From NCBI GenBank assembly GCA_947095585.1, contig OX352763.1, positions 114,307,908 to 114,371,907 on the forward strand: a DNA stretch of 64,000 nucleotides, read 5' to 3'. Position 1 is the first letter of the stretch; each line of letters opens with the position of its first letter. Positions 42,601-53,577 of the stretch are shown in pieces. Origin of the DNA: Nephrocerus scutellatus (Eukaryota; Arthropoda; Insecta; Diptera; Pipunculidae). The translations under genes and the position numbers were made by a program. The notes beneath the pieces were generated by a model that was not told where the DNA came from, ran no database searches, and saw only the letters and a list, made by a program, of their open reading frames with translations.

Positions 42601-42884
42601 AGGATGTACAGGCTAATAATCAGACAGTGACTGTTGTATTCGGGATACATATTGCCATTTCACATTTGGTTCTTTCAGTGCTGCTACAGCTGGCTTTCTC
42701 GTTGTATGACTTTGTGTGGTTGAGCGGACCGCAAGCTTCAATCGCACACTGCCAACCACAAGGTGGTGCTCGCTGTAGACGTCGGGTTGCTCTTCAGGTT
42801 CTAACGTCCAGCAACAATGCTCGCCACATGCGATATTGGCGATGTGATCAATCAATTGATCTGATTGGTCAACCTACACAGTCG

Positions 42885-43060
42885 TGTCAATTTATTTGGG
42901 ATGTCAAATTCTCTCATGGCTTTATACAGTTCTACTCTGGCTATGCTATCGTAGGCGGCTTAAAGTTTATAAAATGATGATGTAGTGAGTTTTGAAACTC
43001 TAGACATTTTTCCATTACCTGCCTAAGGGTGTAAATCTGATCAGTTGTTGATTTGCCTGG
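42885..43060 (-). mobile_element. RTE-like LINE family A fragment
   Basis: Matches the segment of family A at 15290-15410 (GKSTTDQIYTLRQV, KCLEFQN, HHFINFKAAYDS) on the minus strand. It stops where the 74-bp array begins. Confidence 0.65.
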
Positions 43061-43597
43061 TTTTCGATGTAAAGGCTTTGCTCTTTCCATTTGCCAATTT
43101 CGAACTCTGTGTCAAAACTGTCAAAGTCCCAAGTTTTTGATGTGAAGGCTTTGCTCTTTCAATTTGTGCATTTGAAACTCTGTGTCAAAACTGTCATAGT
43201 CTGAAGTTTTCAATTAGAAGTCTTTGCTCTTTCCATTTGCACATTTCGACTTCTTTGTCAAAACTGTCAAAGTCTCACGGTTTTCGATGCAAAGGCTTTG
43301 CTCTTTCCATTTTCACATTTCGAACTCTGTGTCAAAGCTGTCAAAGTCTCACGGTTTTCGATGTAAAGGCTTTGCTCCTTTCATTTGCACACTTCGAACT
43401 CTGTGTCAAAGCTGTCAAAGTCTTCAGGTTTTCGATGCAAAGGCTTTGCTCTTTTTATTTGCAAATTTCGAACTCTGTGTCAAAGCTGTCAAAGTCTCAT
43501 GGTTTTCGATGTGAGGGATTTGCTCTTTTCATTTGCACGTTTTGAACTCTGTGTCAAAGCTGTCAAAGTCTCAAGGTTTCCGGTGTGATCGGTTTGC
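43061..43597 (+). repeat. 74-bp minisatellite, about 7 copies
   Basis: Tandem array with a period of 73-74 bases, measured at the CTCTTT block (43081, 43154, 43227, 43301, 43375, 43449, 43523). The unit is TTTTCGATGTAAAGG, CTTTGCTCTTTCCATTTGCA, AATTTCGAACTCTGTGTCAA, AGCTGTCAAAGTCTCA. The first copies differ more than the later ones. Pieces of the same unit occur in dispersed repeats at 7425 and 18640. Because 74 is not a multiple of 3, repeated peptides appear in several frames without meaning. Confidence 0.9.
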
Positions 43598-45464
43598 AAA
43601 TGAAACGAAAATCCACATTACCTATAAATTTCATTTGTTTTTGAATTTATAATCATGTGATGTATGTTGTGTAGTGTGTGTTCTAAATATAATGAAAGAT
43701 AAATAGAACGCGAAACCGAAACCACTCTCTCTCTGACTGCAAATGGAAACAGCTATACGTTACAGGTACTCTACCGACAATCAATGGGGAGGCAGAAAAA
43801 AGGCAAAAACTGTGTCAATTTTATCAAAGTTTTGGATCAATTAAGCTTAATTGGTTGTCATTGCTGAGCGCGCTAATGTGTATTTTCTGCTTGTGGTATG
43901 GGGGCTTGCAATTTGGTATACAGCACATACAACATACATAGAAGTCCCTCTTTGATTTGACATAAAATACGTACATACATACATATCTTCCAGTTGTGGA
44001 CATTGATTGCAATTTTAATTTATTTCTGACTTTTAACTTTCGTATATATAGATGATGTTCTTCGTCGTCTTTTTCTGGGGCTTAGAGGAATCTTAGAGAA
44101 AAGAAAATCATTCTCTTCACATTATCACGATTTCTATAGCCATTGTCATTCACTGTCGTGACCCAAAAATTCATTTCTCAAATACCTTTCGACCACGGTT
44201 GCGCTTTTAGATCTCGTTCAATTTTCTCACATACTAAGCCAAAAGTTCTCCGTAAGTGTTCTTTTCTTTAACGATTTAAAGATTTCTTGGTACTTTCAAC
44301 TGAGTAATAAAGTCTCGGATCTGTAAATGTACGTACTGTGTAGGACGATCGTCGTGAGCACAACACCCAAGTCTCGGATGAAATGAAGATTGTCTTATCT
44401 ACTAGCTTGGATATTATAGTTATGTTTCTATATTTGCTTAATTTAAACAACCCTGTGCATTACTCTGTTTGCTATTACCTATATACGAGTTAAATATTTC
44501 ATCTATTCCATTAAGGAATCATTAGTCATTTTCACTATAGTGCCACAATTGAATAATCCAATAACCATTGGAACACAGCAGAAATAACAACCCCTATGCT
44601 TATCTACCTACTCTATTTGCATTTTTGCACTATTTTTGTTTGTATTTTTTTTCCAATAACAAAGGCGAACCATTATAACCAGGGTTTAAAGTAAAGTTGC
44701 GTTTCATTCCCACACGCTGATAACCCATATAATAGTTCTACTTGCAGTTGAACGTTTGGCATCATGTCTAACTAACGCCCACGTAAGTTAACGAACATTT
44801 GACTTTGAATCTATGACAAATCACATTATGATCACAGCATACGATTTGCATTTTACAAGTCGTTCACATTAGCTAACTAAAGCCCATTTAAGTCCATTAT
44901 AGTTGACGCTTGTACAGACACATACAAATACTGAGAATATTAATAAATTTCTATTTTTGTTTGTTAAGTGGATTTGCGTTCAATTCCTTAGAACCCATAA
45001 GGAAACCCCTTTTACTTTGATATCTTAGCTGTAGATTTAGTGGCAGCTTTGGTAGAAGCAAATTAAAAAAAAAACCCATAAAAATCGTCTTTTATTTGTT
45101 CTTAGAACTTTAGAGCTTTTGTGCCTATGACTAAGCTCGAACGATGGTGTGGACATAACTTAAATGAAACCATTTGCTAAAGATAAGATAGAATACCTAT
45201 GTAATACATACCTTCCCTTTGAAGTCATATATAATGCCACTGAATAAGTAGCAAACTACGAGTGTGGATAGAAAATTTTACGTCCTGACCAAGAAAGAAT
45301 ACTCGGAACATAGTCACCATAGTTTTAAAAAAGATTTCTCCCTGAGGCACTAAAAAAATACTACAGCTTCGACTTCTTCATTCGTTGAAATTCATTGCCC
45401 TCCTAATTGGGTTTTTTTTAGTTTGGTTGAGAGATGAAAGAGGCACACACAGCGAGATAGTTCT
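43598..45464. other. PP1-beta intron, no recognised feature
   Basis: About 1.9 kb of AT-rich intronic DNA. I see no gene, RNA or repeat copy. Confidence 0.45.
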
Positions 45465-46600
45465 AAGGAATTGGCTCTGTGTGCATTCCTTGACATTAAG
45501 GGCTCATTCGATAACACTGGTTACGACTTAATAGCAAAATCAATTAGTAGCAGAGGTATTGAGGACTCGACCAATTAATGGATAAGGCCATGCTTGTAAA
45601 TCGAGATAATACTTCCTCGTCAGCAGGGGTAGCTGTATCTGCAACCGCAGTTGAGAGTTGTCCCCAAGTCATCGACAATCTTCTAGTCGATCTACATAGA
45701 TCAGGCTACATCGCCATTGGTTATATGCGAATGACTTGGCCACTAGGGCCTTGTGGGATTGTAGACGCCTTTACGGCAGAACTTGTGGTCTAAATCCTAA
45801 AATGATACACTGGATGTGTACAATGCTGGTGAGGCTCATGTTTTGTCGCTGCTTCCCTTAGGGAAGACTGGCGACATATTCTCTGCGAATGTTCGTTGTA
45901 CTCCGACGTCAGAAATTTGAATGTGATGGTGATGCAGAGGCTAAACGGTGTGTATGACTTTGAATTAGCTTTAAGCTGCAGGGAACAAGTTGAATGTTTG
46001 AATGGGTATACGAGATTAGTGTTTGAGCGGCGGAGAGCTAGGCAGCTTGGTGTTGCGGATGTCTGCGTAGAAAGACAGAACGACTAATGGTCAGGTGGGC
46101 AGTTTGGACGGAATTGCACGGATATAGTGACGGAAACAACTGAATGACTGAGGGTTACCAGTCCCGAGTTGTGAGGAACTCAACTGGAGTAGTGGCTTCG
46201 TGATTGATGGCTGCTGGTTGCTAGGCTAGTTTCTGGCCGCTAGCTTTCACGTGCGTTGCTACGAAATCCCACCGGATATTACTGGTACCACGGGTGTCGA
46301 AGAACACGCGGATGAATGTCCGTCTCCGGCGATTGGAGCGGACTTTCAGGAAGTTTTCGTGGTTGCTGTGGTTGCTGTGCCCAAGCGGGAAGACAATAGT
46401 CGGAGTGGAGTTGCGTTTGATTCAACCGGGTGCCGTGACCCATAGAATGGCAGAGATTTAGGTAGATATCTCTCCCATCATTGAGAACGCCCAGTTATAC
46501 TTAACCTAATCCGTGTCTGAAGAGGACTTTGGAGTAATGCGTTTCTTGCAGGTAATCACGTCAATATCTTAGACAGTTTCTGTTCCAAAGTTCTTGAACG
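45465..46600 (+). mobile_element. R1/LOA-like LINE remnant
   Basis: RT start: LDIKGSFDNTGYDLIAKSIS, then a decayed RGIEDSTN. The same sequence is at 2180-2250. From about 45790 there is a different C-terminal segment with DWRHILCECSLYSDVRNLNV and LVFERRRARQLGVADV, apparently from another LINE. Frames are broken. Confidence 0.6.
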
Positions 46601-46920
46601 GACAACGGCATCATGTATCACGGCAGTCATGCGTACCAATGCTGTCGTAGGGCTTTCACCCCCCTACAAATGTTTATTAGACAGACGGCCGCTAGACGCG
46701 CTATTAAGCTGGAGGTAGAACACAAGTTCAAACCAGGTGGATACCTAAAAAATTTTGACACATTTCCCGAAAGAGACATGTTTTGCACTACCCCCCACAT
46801 TATGGTTAGGGAGTACTGTTTCGGCAGGTTATTTAATGGTAATGATGTTCTCGGTCTGGTCTGGTTCGAAAAAGGATCAAAGATGAAATCTGGAGATGGA
46901 TACCAACTTAATGGAATCTA
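46601..46920 (+). mobile_element. R1/LOA-like LINE linker and RNase H start
   Basis: VEHKFKPGGYLKNFDTFPER, DMFCTTPHIMVREYCFGRLF and LVWFEKGSKMKSG correspond to 2566-2787 and 9660-9860. The RNase H is cut short near 46885, and a mariner-type element is inserted at TA 46919-46920. Confidence 0.6.
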
Positions 46921-47908
46921 CAGGGTGACTGACACGAAGTGTTACCAAAACAAAACGCCACAGAATTTTTATTTTTTGATGAATTTTATTGAATCAACGT
47001 AAAAAATGTCCCCAAATATTTAAATTTTCGAAATGCATTAGCAGTCTTCGATTTGGCCAACCTTAGCTGCGATTATGGCCTTCAAACGGCCGACAAAGCT
47101 ATTGCATGCAGCACGCTCCCTCCAACACATGATCCCGATAAATTTGAGCATTTATCTTGATGCCACGGTCCAAAAAAAAACGAGAGGTGAACGGCTTTTG
47201 GCCGTTACGGCGGCCCAAACCATCACCATCGGCGGCGCTTGGTTTCGAGTGGCAATCCGTTGGTCCAAATTTTCAGTAGAACGGCCGGGCAAGTAAATCC
47301 GGTCGTTTTGCTTGTTCACATATTGCTCAATAACGAACGGTGACTCATCGGAGAAAACCAAATTCGGCAAATCGTCACTTTCGTGCAAACGTAACAACTC
47401 CTTTGCTCTTTCCACTCGTAACTTTTTTTTGAGCATCGGTGAGATCATGCGTTTTTTGGAATTTCAAGGCCTTTAGTCCAAGATGATCTTTCAATATGTG
47501 ATGCATCCGTTTAAGAGAAATGTTCGCCTCACGAGCCATTTTTCTGCCGCTACGGCGCGGATTCCGAGCCAATTTGGCCTTTACCTTCCGAATGATATCC
47601 GGCGATGTTGCAGTGTGTTTCGGTCCACCACCATGGCGTTTTCCAATGCTGCCAGTATCGTTTATAACGATTTATGGTGCGATACACAAACATTTTATTC
47701 ACATGCAGATGTTTTAACTGGTTCACACACTATTACGCTTGAATTGCATTGCGGATAACTTTTTTCTGAATATTTCCCACTAAAATACTTTTGTACGCTT
47801 GTAAACAATGGAATGAACTGTCATTAGTGTAAATTTGAGCGCTCTGTCATCACTGGTTTGACAGCAATGACAGTCTGAAGTTGGTAACACTTCGTGTCAG
47901 TCACTCGG
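46921..47908 (-). mobile_element. maT-like mariner element, internally deleted
   Basis: Inverted ends of 26 bases, of which the inner 22 (GTGACTGACACGAAGTGTTACC) are identical, and TA on both sides (46919-46920 and 47909-47910). The minus-strand transposase reads SLKRMHHILKDHLGLKALKF, a frameshift, KELLRLHESDDLPNLVFSDE, then QAPPMVMVWAAVT. The central part with the second and third catalytic residues is missing; the C-terminus (KAIIAAKVGQIEDC) resumes directly after. At 988 bp it is well short of the usual 1.3 kb. Family name is by remembered similarity. Confidence 0.85.
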
Positions 47909-47910
47909 TA

Positions 47911-48904
47911 TGTATCTTCTATTAGAGAATTTACATGAAAAATTTTTATGGGTTGTTTTTTTATCATTGATTTATGTTTCTATTCAATGTCAGATCATAT
48001 TTACCCTCTCCTCAGCTTTCTTGAAGTATTGACTGCCAATAATGTGTGACCCTCAACAATTGAATACAGAAAACATGCTCCGTAGACGTGTAGACTTGCA
48101 GACACGTTCCGTATGATGACATTGCGACAATCAATGAAAATGAATTTTCTTTAATGAAAAGTCTTCACATAGTGATGGTAATTTATTTTTTGAACTTGAC
48201 TGCAATTACGGCCGACTAAATAATAAAAGCGTTTTCTCCAGGGATAATCAAATTTCAAGGCGTCAATTGGAAATTAGTTAACAGGAGCATCGCACATTTA
48301 GTTTTCTTTTCTCTAGAAAAGAATATCTAGAACATTTCTGAGTTTTACCGCTTTTAAACGACTTTTTATCGACAGATAAATGTTAAGTAAATTTTGTACA
48401 TGAGACTACAGAACTATAGTCCCGTCACATTACATGACACGGCTATGACAAAATTGGACGGTTAGTTTTTTATTGTTTAAGTGTAGTTAAAAAGTAGATT
48501 TAAGATACTGCGCACAAGTTTAATCGGCGAATTCCATCAACAAACATCTATTTAAGCCGAATAACGATTAATCACTATTTGAGGACTATGAGGTATTCTT
48601 ATATATCTGGATTTTAAATCAGCTTAGAAGTCACATCGAGAAATAAAGATAGACTTTTGAGTGTACTTACCATAACAAGGTTAAACAAAAATGACCGGAG
48701 ACAACAACAGATAGGATTAACTCAAATGAAAATATTACTACTGATAGACAAGAGCAATTGGAGTTGTGTAACGAAGTGTTTTGGTACACCCAAATCACTC
48801 CATCTCACACCATACAGCTATTATGTCCAGTACTGAGTACAGCATGTACCAGTGAATCGTACAGCTAGTATGTCTCTATTTAAGCAATTTGGGCAATCAC
48901 TGGT
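47911..48904. other. PP1-beta intron with a shared segment
   Basis: The first 65 bases (TATCTTCTATTAGAGAATTT, CATGAAAAATTTTTATGGGTTGTTTTTT) resemble 52448-52510, so this is a dispersed piece. No feature is recognised in the rest. Confidence 0.4.
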
Positions 48905-48983
48905 ACATGGTATAGTAACTCAACCGATTAAGCGTCCGACCACAGAAACTCCGTCTCACCGCATCACGGGTTCTAATCCCAGT
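48905..48983 (+). repeat. older tRNA-like SINE head
   Basis: Has TAGTAACTCAACCGATTAAGCGTCCGA (A-box-like) and CGGGTTCTAATCCC (B-box-like) about 45 bases apart, spaced as in a tRNA. The next SINE starts right after its B box. Confidence 0.5.
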
Positions 48984-49262
48984 TGGTGTGGGTGCCGTGG
49001 CTCAATGGATAGGAGCATGGACTGAGCAAGGGGGTTCATGGTTCGAATCCCAGTAACACCAAAGTATTTTTCACGGTGTTTCACCCGACAAACGTCCGAG
49101 AGTAATAACTTGTCACTGAAAGCTTCTCAATTCGCCGTTCGGATCCGGCATTAAATTGTAGGTCCCTCCATTTGTCTGCAAAAATATGCATGCTAAACAC
49201 AAATGGTTGCGAGAAGTCAGGCATTGGACCCGCATGGTCTGTCGCGCCGATATTATTATTAT
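48984..49262 (+). mobile_element. tRNA-derived SINE, full length
   Basis: The head GGGTGCCGTGGCTCAATGGATAGGAGC begins at 48990; the A box is TGGCTCAATGG (48998) and the B box GGTTCGAATCC (49040). The body follows, with GTCCGAGAGTAATAACTTGTCA, CTCAATTCGCCGTTCGGATCCGG and CATGGTCTGTCGCGCCGATATT, and a TTA-rich tail. TAATCCCAGT occurs at 48974-48983 and again at 49263-49272, a probable target duplication. Confidence 0.85.
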
Positions 49263-49377
49263 TAATCCCAGTGAGGGAAATTTGTTTTTTAAGGGAAAAT
49301 GCATGAATCATTAAAATAACACTCACGATAAGAGTGATATTAGTTTGTAGTTGTATAGAGCACAATGGTTGCATGTA

Positions 49378-50321
49378 TAGGGTGATCCATTTAGAGGTAT
49401 CGGATTTTAAAATGAAATAAAACAACAAAAATTCAAATTGGTTGGGCAATCTTTATTATTTTTGTTTAGAACCATTCATGACATTTATTTTTTGTAGATA
49501 ATCTCTTTCAAATGTTGGCCGCAGATGCACCGTAATTCGGTCATCCGTAAACACCAATTTTGAATGACTCGCTCGAGGACTTCGGTCGGTATCTCGCGAA
49601 TAACTGGAGTAATGTTGGCTTCCAATTCCTCAATCGTAGCTGGTTTATCCACAAAACATTTAGACTTTACATAGCCCCACAAAAAAAAAGTCCAAAGGTG
49701 TGATATCACACGACCTTGGTGGCCAATCCACCGGTCCGAAACGAGAGATCAATTGCTCACCGAGACGAGGACGCAGTAAATCCATTGTGTCACGGGCTGT
49801 ATGGGATGTAGCGCCGTCTTGTTGGAACCAAATGTCGTGGAGATCACGGGCTTCAATTTCCGGCATCAAAAAGTCGTTTATCATGGCGCGATAGCGTTCG
49901 CCATTCACTGTTACATTGGCGCCAGCCTCGTCTTTGAAGAAATATGGGCCGATGATTCCTCCAGCACATAGGCCGCACCAAACGATAGTTTTCCATGGAT
50001 GTAATGGCAGTTCGTGAATGGCTTCGGGTTGCTCTTCAGCCCAACTACGGCAATTTTGCTTATTGAGGAAGCCATAAAGCAAAAAATGGGCCTCATCGCT
50101 GAACACCATAAGTTGGCCTGAGCGCGCGATAAACACTTTTCACAGAACGTCGATTTTTGTCATACAATTGTACGATTTGTAAACGCTGTTGTGGCGTTAG
50201 TCTTTCCATGATGAAATGTCAATGAATACTGAATAAAATTATTTATTTAGTTTGACAGTAGTCACGCGTGACATGTCAAAAAAAGCCTATTGGAAAAAGT
50301 ACCTCCAATCTGATCACCCTT
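49378..50321 (-). mobile_element. mariner-type element, DD41D-like (rosa-like)
   Basis: Minus-strand transposase in pieces. The N-terminus MERLTPQQRLQIVQLYDKNR is at about 50210-50150. After a deletion comes LMVFSDEAHFLLYGFLNKQN (first Asp in FSDE), then DIWFQQDGATSHTARDTMDL, WPPRSCDITPLDFF and YVKSKCFVDKPATIEELEAN. There are 41 residues between the Asp of QQDGAT and that of PLDFF. One frameshift lies near 49690. Ends TAGGGTGATC and, reversed, AAGGGTGATC, with TA flanks at 49376-49377 and 50322-50323. The internal deletion removes much of the DNA-binding domain. Confidence 0.85.
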
Positions 50322-50639
50322 TATAAGACCACCGACTATAGTCGAGAAACGTACGTCCGACGGTGAGTTCAAGCCACATATTAAAAAATTTGTTGTCGCC
50401 GTGCTGCATCATCAATGGGAAACACAACTACATTAAGAGCAACAACAATGATAATAGAAAAATATAATTTTTCCAAGAGGCCACAAACAGAATTCCCAAA
50501 AAGTCTTTCCTAGCACCCACATATATATATACATGGTGGAGCAAAATATACCATTTAAGGAACGATACTGCAAAAGTGCACGTACTACAGCAGTGACTTC
50601 TGCACTTTCGGAACATAGTTTCCATATAGTTCGGCAGTG

Positions 50640-50830
50640 AATGCGATTGCCAGTGACACTATTTTACTCTGACTCTGCTGATAGCTGCACGCTACAGTAG
50701 ATAGCACCACAAGTACTAAACTTGCTCTTTAAGTAGGTAGCGCTATTGAACGTGAATGCCAGTGACGCTACGCTACTGCGACCACACTGCAAGCTGCACG
50801 CTACAGTAGATAGCACCGCATTTGCTTTAA
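50640..50830 (+). repeat. 109-bp direct duplication
   Basis: Two copies of a unit with GAATGC-ATTGCCAGTGAC near the start and AGCTGCACGCTACAGTAGATAGCACC near the end (50684 and 50793). The middle parts differ by several substitutions. Confidence 0.75.
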
Positions 50831-51704
50831 TATAAGAAAAGAGAAAAAAAACCGACATAAAATTTTTTTAATTTGTAAGAACGCACTACCGAGAAACGAA
50901 TCCTGGATCCGACGAGCGTCACCCAGCAAACACTTTTGCAGTTGATTCAGCACTCCTTATGATGTTGTACCTTTCTAATCTGTTTATGTGGACAGCTTTC
51001 TTTTTACACCTGGGACTTTGTTGAATCCGCTAAACTGCATCGTGTTTTTCCAACTTTGCAGTAGTTTCTGTGTTTTCTTTGACTTGTGTTGGAATTGTAA
51101 AACTAAACGCAATCTTCATCCTGAAATGTTCCATAGTTCGCACGTAGGTGATTCCCTGTTCCCTTCATTACCATTGACGATGTTGTTCTTTACTTTTGCA
51201 TGGACAGTAAGATCCTCCTTGGACTTCGATCACCTTCCTTTGCATCTTGCCCAATTATTTTGGTGCTACAACATTGGATTGGATCATTGGATTTTTCCCT
51301 TTAGTTGTTTATTCCGGCCCTCTTAGCAGCAGATTTTTGACACGTTTGGCACCAGTTTTCAACATCTCTGCGGCAATTGACCAAAACGAATCGACTTCTT
51401 ACCTTATCCAGTGTCCTCTTAATTCCCAAATGTTCTCCTGGTGTTCCAGTGTGTGTTTTGTGATGAACTTTGTTCACCAAATTTGTTGGTCACACTACCT
51501 TTGATTTGGTACACCGACCATTGGCAGATTCCCTTACCAGCAATCCATCTTCCAATTTCAAATGGAAGATTCGACTTGATAGGAGACTGCAGTTATATTG
51601 AACAAAAATGGATTGAACTATGTCTTCAAGCTTTTTCTTCTTCTTTTTAATTTCTCTATATTTACTTTGAGTGCCCGTTTGTTTGTTTGTTTGTTTGTTT
51701 GTCG
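50831..51704. other. PP1-beta intron, no recognised feature
   Basis: About 870 bases. A (GTTT)n run lies at about 51677-51702. Open frames here (such as 50988-51326) have no family resemblance I recognise. Confidence 0.4.
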
Positions 51705-52440
51705 TGGAATATTACTTATGTCCTATATCCCCTTGTGGGTCTACTACGCCTACGCGCCATCGCGTGCGATTCCTGGCAATGAGCTTCAGCTCTTTCCAAC
51801 TCTTCCCCAATTGCCGTGACACCTCCACAATTGTTCTGCGCCATGTATTTCTCGGGCGACCCGTTCTTCTACCATCCTGAGATAACGGATTCCATTGCAT
51901 TGTGTAGTTTGCTATGGAACTGTCGCCTTTTCGGAGTGTATGACCAATACACTGCCACTTCCGTCGTTGGATGGTTATGCCTATTGGTTCCTGACCCGTT
52001 CTCTGCTAAAGATGTTCGTTAGAGATACGGTTTGGCCAGAAAACCCTTAAGATGTTCCGTAGGCATCTATTTACGAACATTTATAATCCTTTTATTATTT
52101 GTGTCTAAGCTGATCGCATTGCTTCGCCATATCATGGACATCATTCCAACAACACTGATTTTGATTTGCCGATTCGGTTGACAATGTCCTGTTCGGTTCC
52201 ACATTCGGTCGAGATAATACTCCCAAGATATTGGAAACTCTCTACTCTCTCTACCGGTTGTCCAGCAATGTAAACTTGAGTTACTGAGTTAGTGCCGAGG
52301 TTGATGATTTTGGTTTTGGCTGTATTGATCTTTAAACTCGCAACATTTGCCTCCCTTTCCACATTTGTTGTCATTTGGTGCAGCTCCATAATCCCCTGTG
52401 CGAGTAAACAAACGTCGTCAGCGTAGTCCAGATGTTTAAG
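51705..52440 (-). mobile_element. LINE family B, RT C-terminus and 3' end
   Basis: Minus strand: REANVASLKINTAKTKIINL and RVESFQYLGSIISTECGTEQ (52360-52190), then, after a break, GRRTGRPRNTWRRTIVEVSR, RTRWRVGVVDPQGDIGHK and the tail (51870-51710). The 3' end corresponds to the truncated insertion at 38695. Confidence 0.75.
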
Positions 52441-53577
52441 TTGAGATGTAATCTTCTTTTAGAGAATATCCATGAAAAAGTTGAATTTGTATGGGTTGTT
52501 TTTTGTATTTATTATTATTACTTATTGACCCAGAAATATTTCGCAAGATGGAGAGATGCTTACTAGTTATTTATAAAATCATTCCAATTTTAAAACAGAA
52601 GAAGAGTCAACATTTTATTACAAGATCATTTTATGCACATTTCCTTCCGTCTACCCACTAACCTGACCCATTAAATCAAATTGTAACAATTTCTAAATTC
52701 TTTGAGTATTCTTTGCGGACATAAAAGTTTTCGGAAATTTACATCAAGGTTTGCTTTTTCGTTTTCTTTCAAATGCTTCCCCTGTGCATATTCTTCCGCT
52801 CATCAAAACAAAACAAAACAAAAAGTCCAACCTTGGCAGCTAATGTTTATTTATTAATTTGTAATTAAACTCAGAAACTGTTTTGTATGTAAACAAACAA
52901 ACAAAGCATGTCCCCGAAACCATTGGGACTGGCTCTACAACTGTGATGAGATGGGTCATCTGTCGAACTTTTATAAGAAATTGAAAACGTGTTCCAATAT
53001 TCTTATTATTCTGCCGCATGATGTCATGCCGATTTTGCTGGTTGCGAAGTAAAACTTGAAATTTAATTCAATTTCAATTGCAAATGGATTACGCAACCCT
53101 AATGTCACAGTGCGACATTGGTATCTATGTGTGTTATGCACGAGTGTGGTACACTGACAGCTGAGCTGTGTTATGTCCAATCCTGACTGTGCATTTTATT
53201 TCGCATCGGTACATTTGGCAACTTTGTGTTACGGATATGGTGGCTGGTCTTGCAAATGAACTTTGCAACATTGTTGCAACAAATTCCAATGACATACTGT
53301 TGCGGCCTAATCTCAAACAAAAACTAAACATATGTTCTTTAGTTTAAGTTTGTTATATGCATACATTTGTTTACTTGTTTTAACTTGCAATGTGTTTTCT
53401 ATTGTTTTACGATAGGAATTAAACTAAAGATGAAAATAAAACCGTATTTGTTAAAAGATTTATGTAGAAAAGGTTTGGTCGACTTGCTAGTATTCTAGAA
53501 TTTTTCGGGTTTTCCAAGAACATACACAGCTCATAAAGGAGATATTGCATTGCGTTTTGAAATCCGTAAACAATTTG
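52441..53577. other. PP1-beta intron, little recognised
   Basis: About 1.1 kb. The first 70 bases match 47911-47980. The remainder, including AAAAC repeats at 52805-52820, carries no gene that I recognise. Confidence 0.4.

Noticed and set aside
43224..43588. Repeated-peptide open frames
   Set aside because: They arise from the 74-bp noncoding array, appear in more than one frame and have no gene context.
45578..46087. Open frames 45578-45793 and 45896-46087 as small genes
   Set aside because: They lie in another frame of the R1/LOA-like RT, or are LINE C-terminus.
48990..49060. Functional tRNA gene
   Set aside because: The A and B boxes are present but the acceptor stem does not pair, and the same unit with its body recurs at 8315, 25972 and 58664. 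It is a SINE head.
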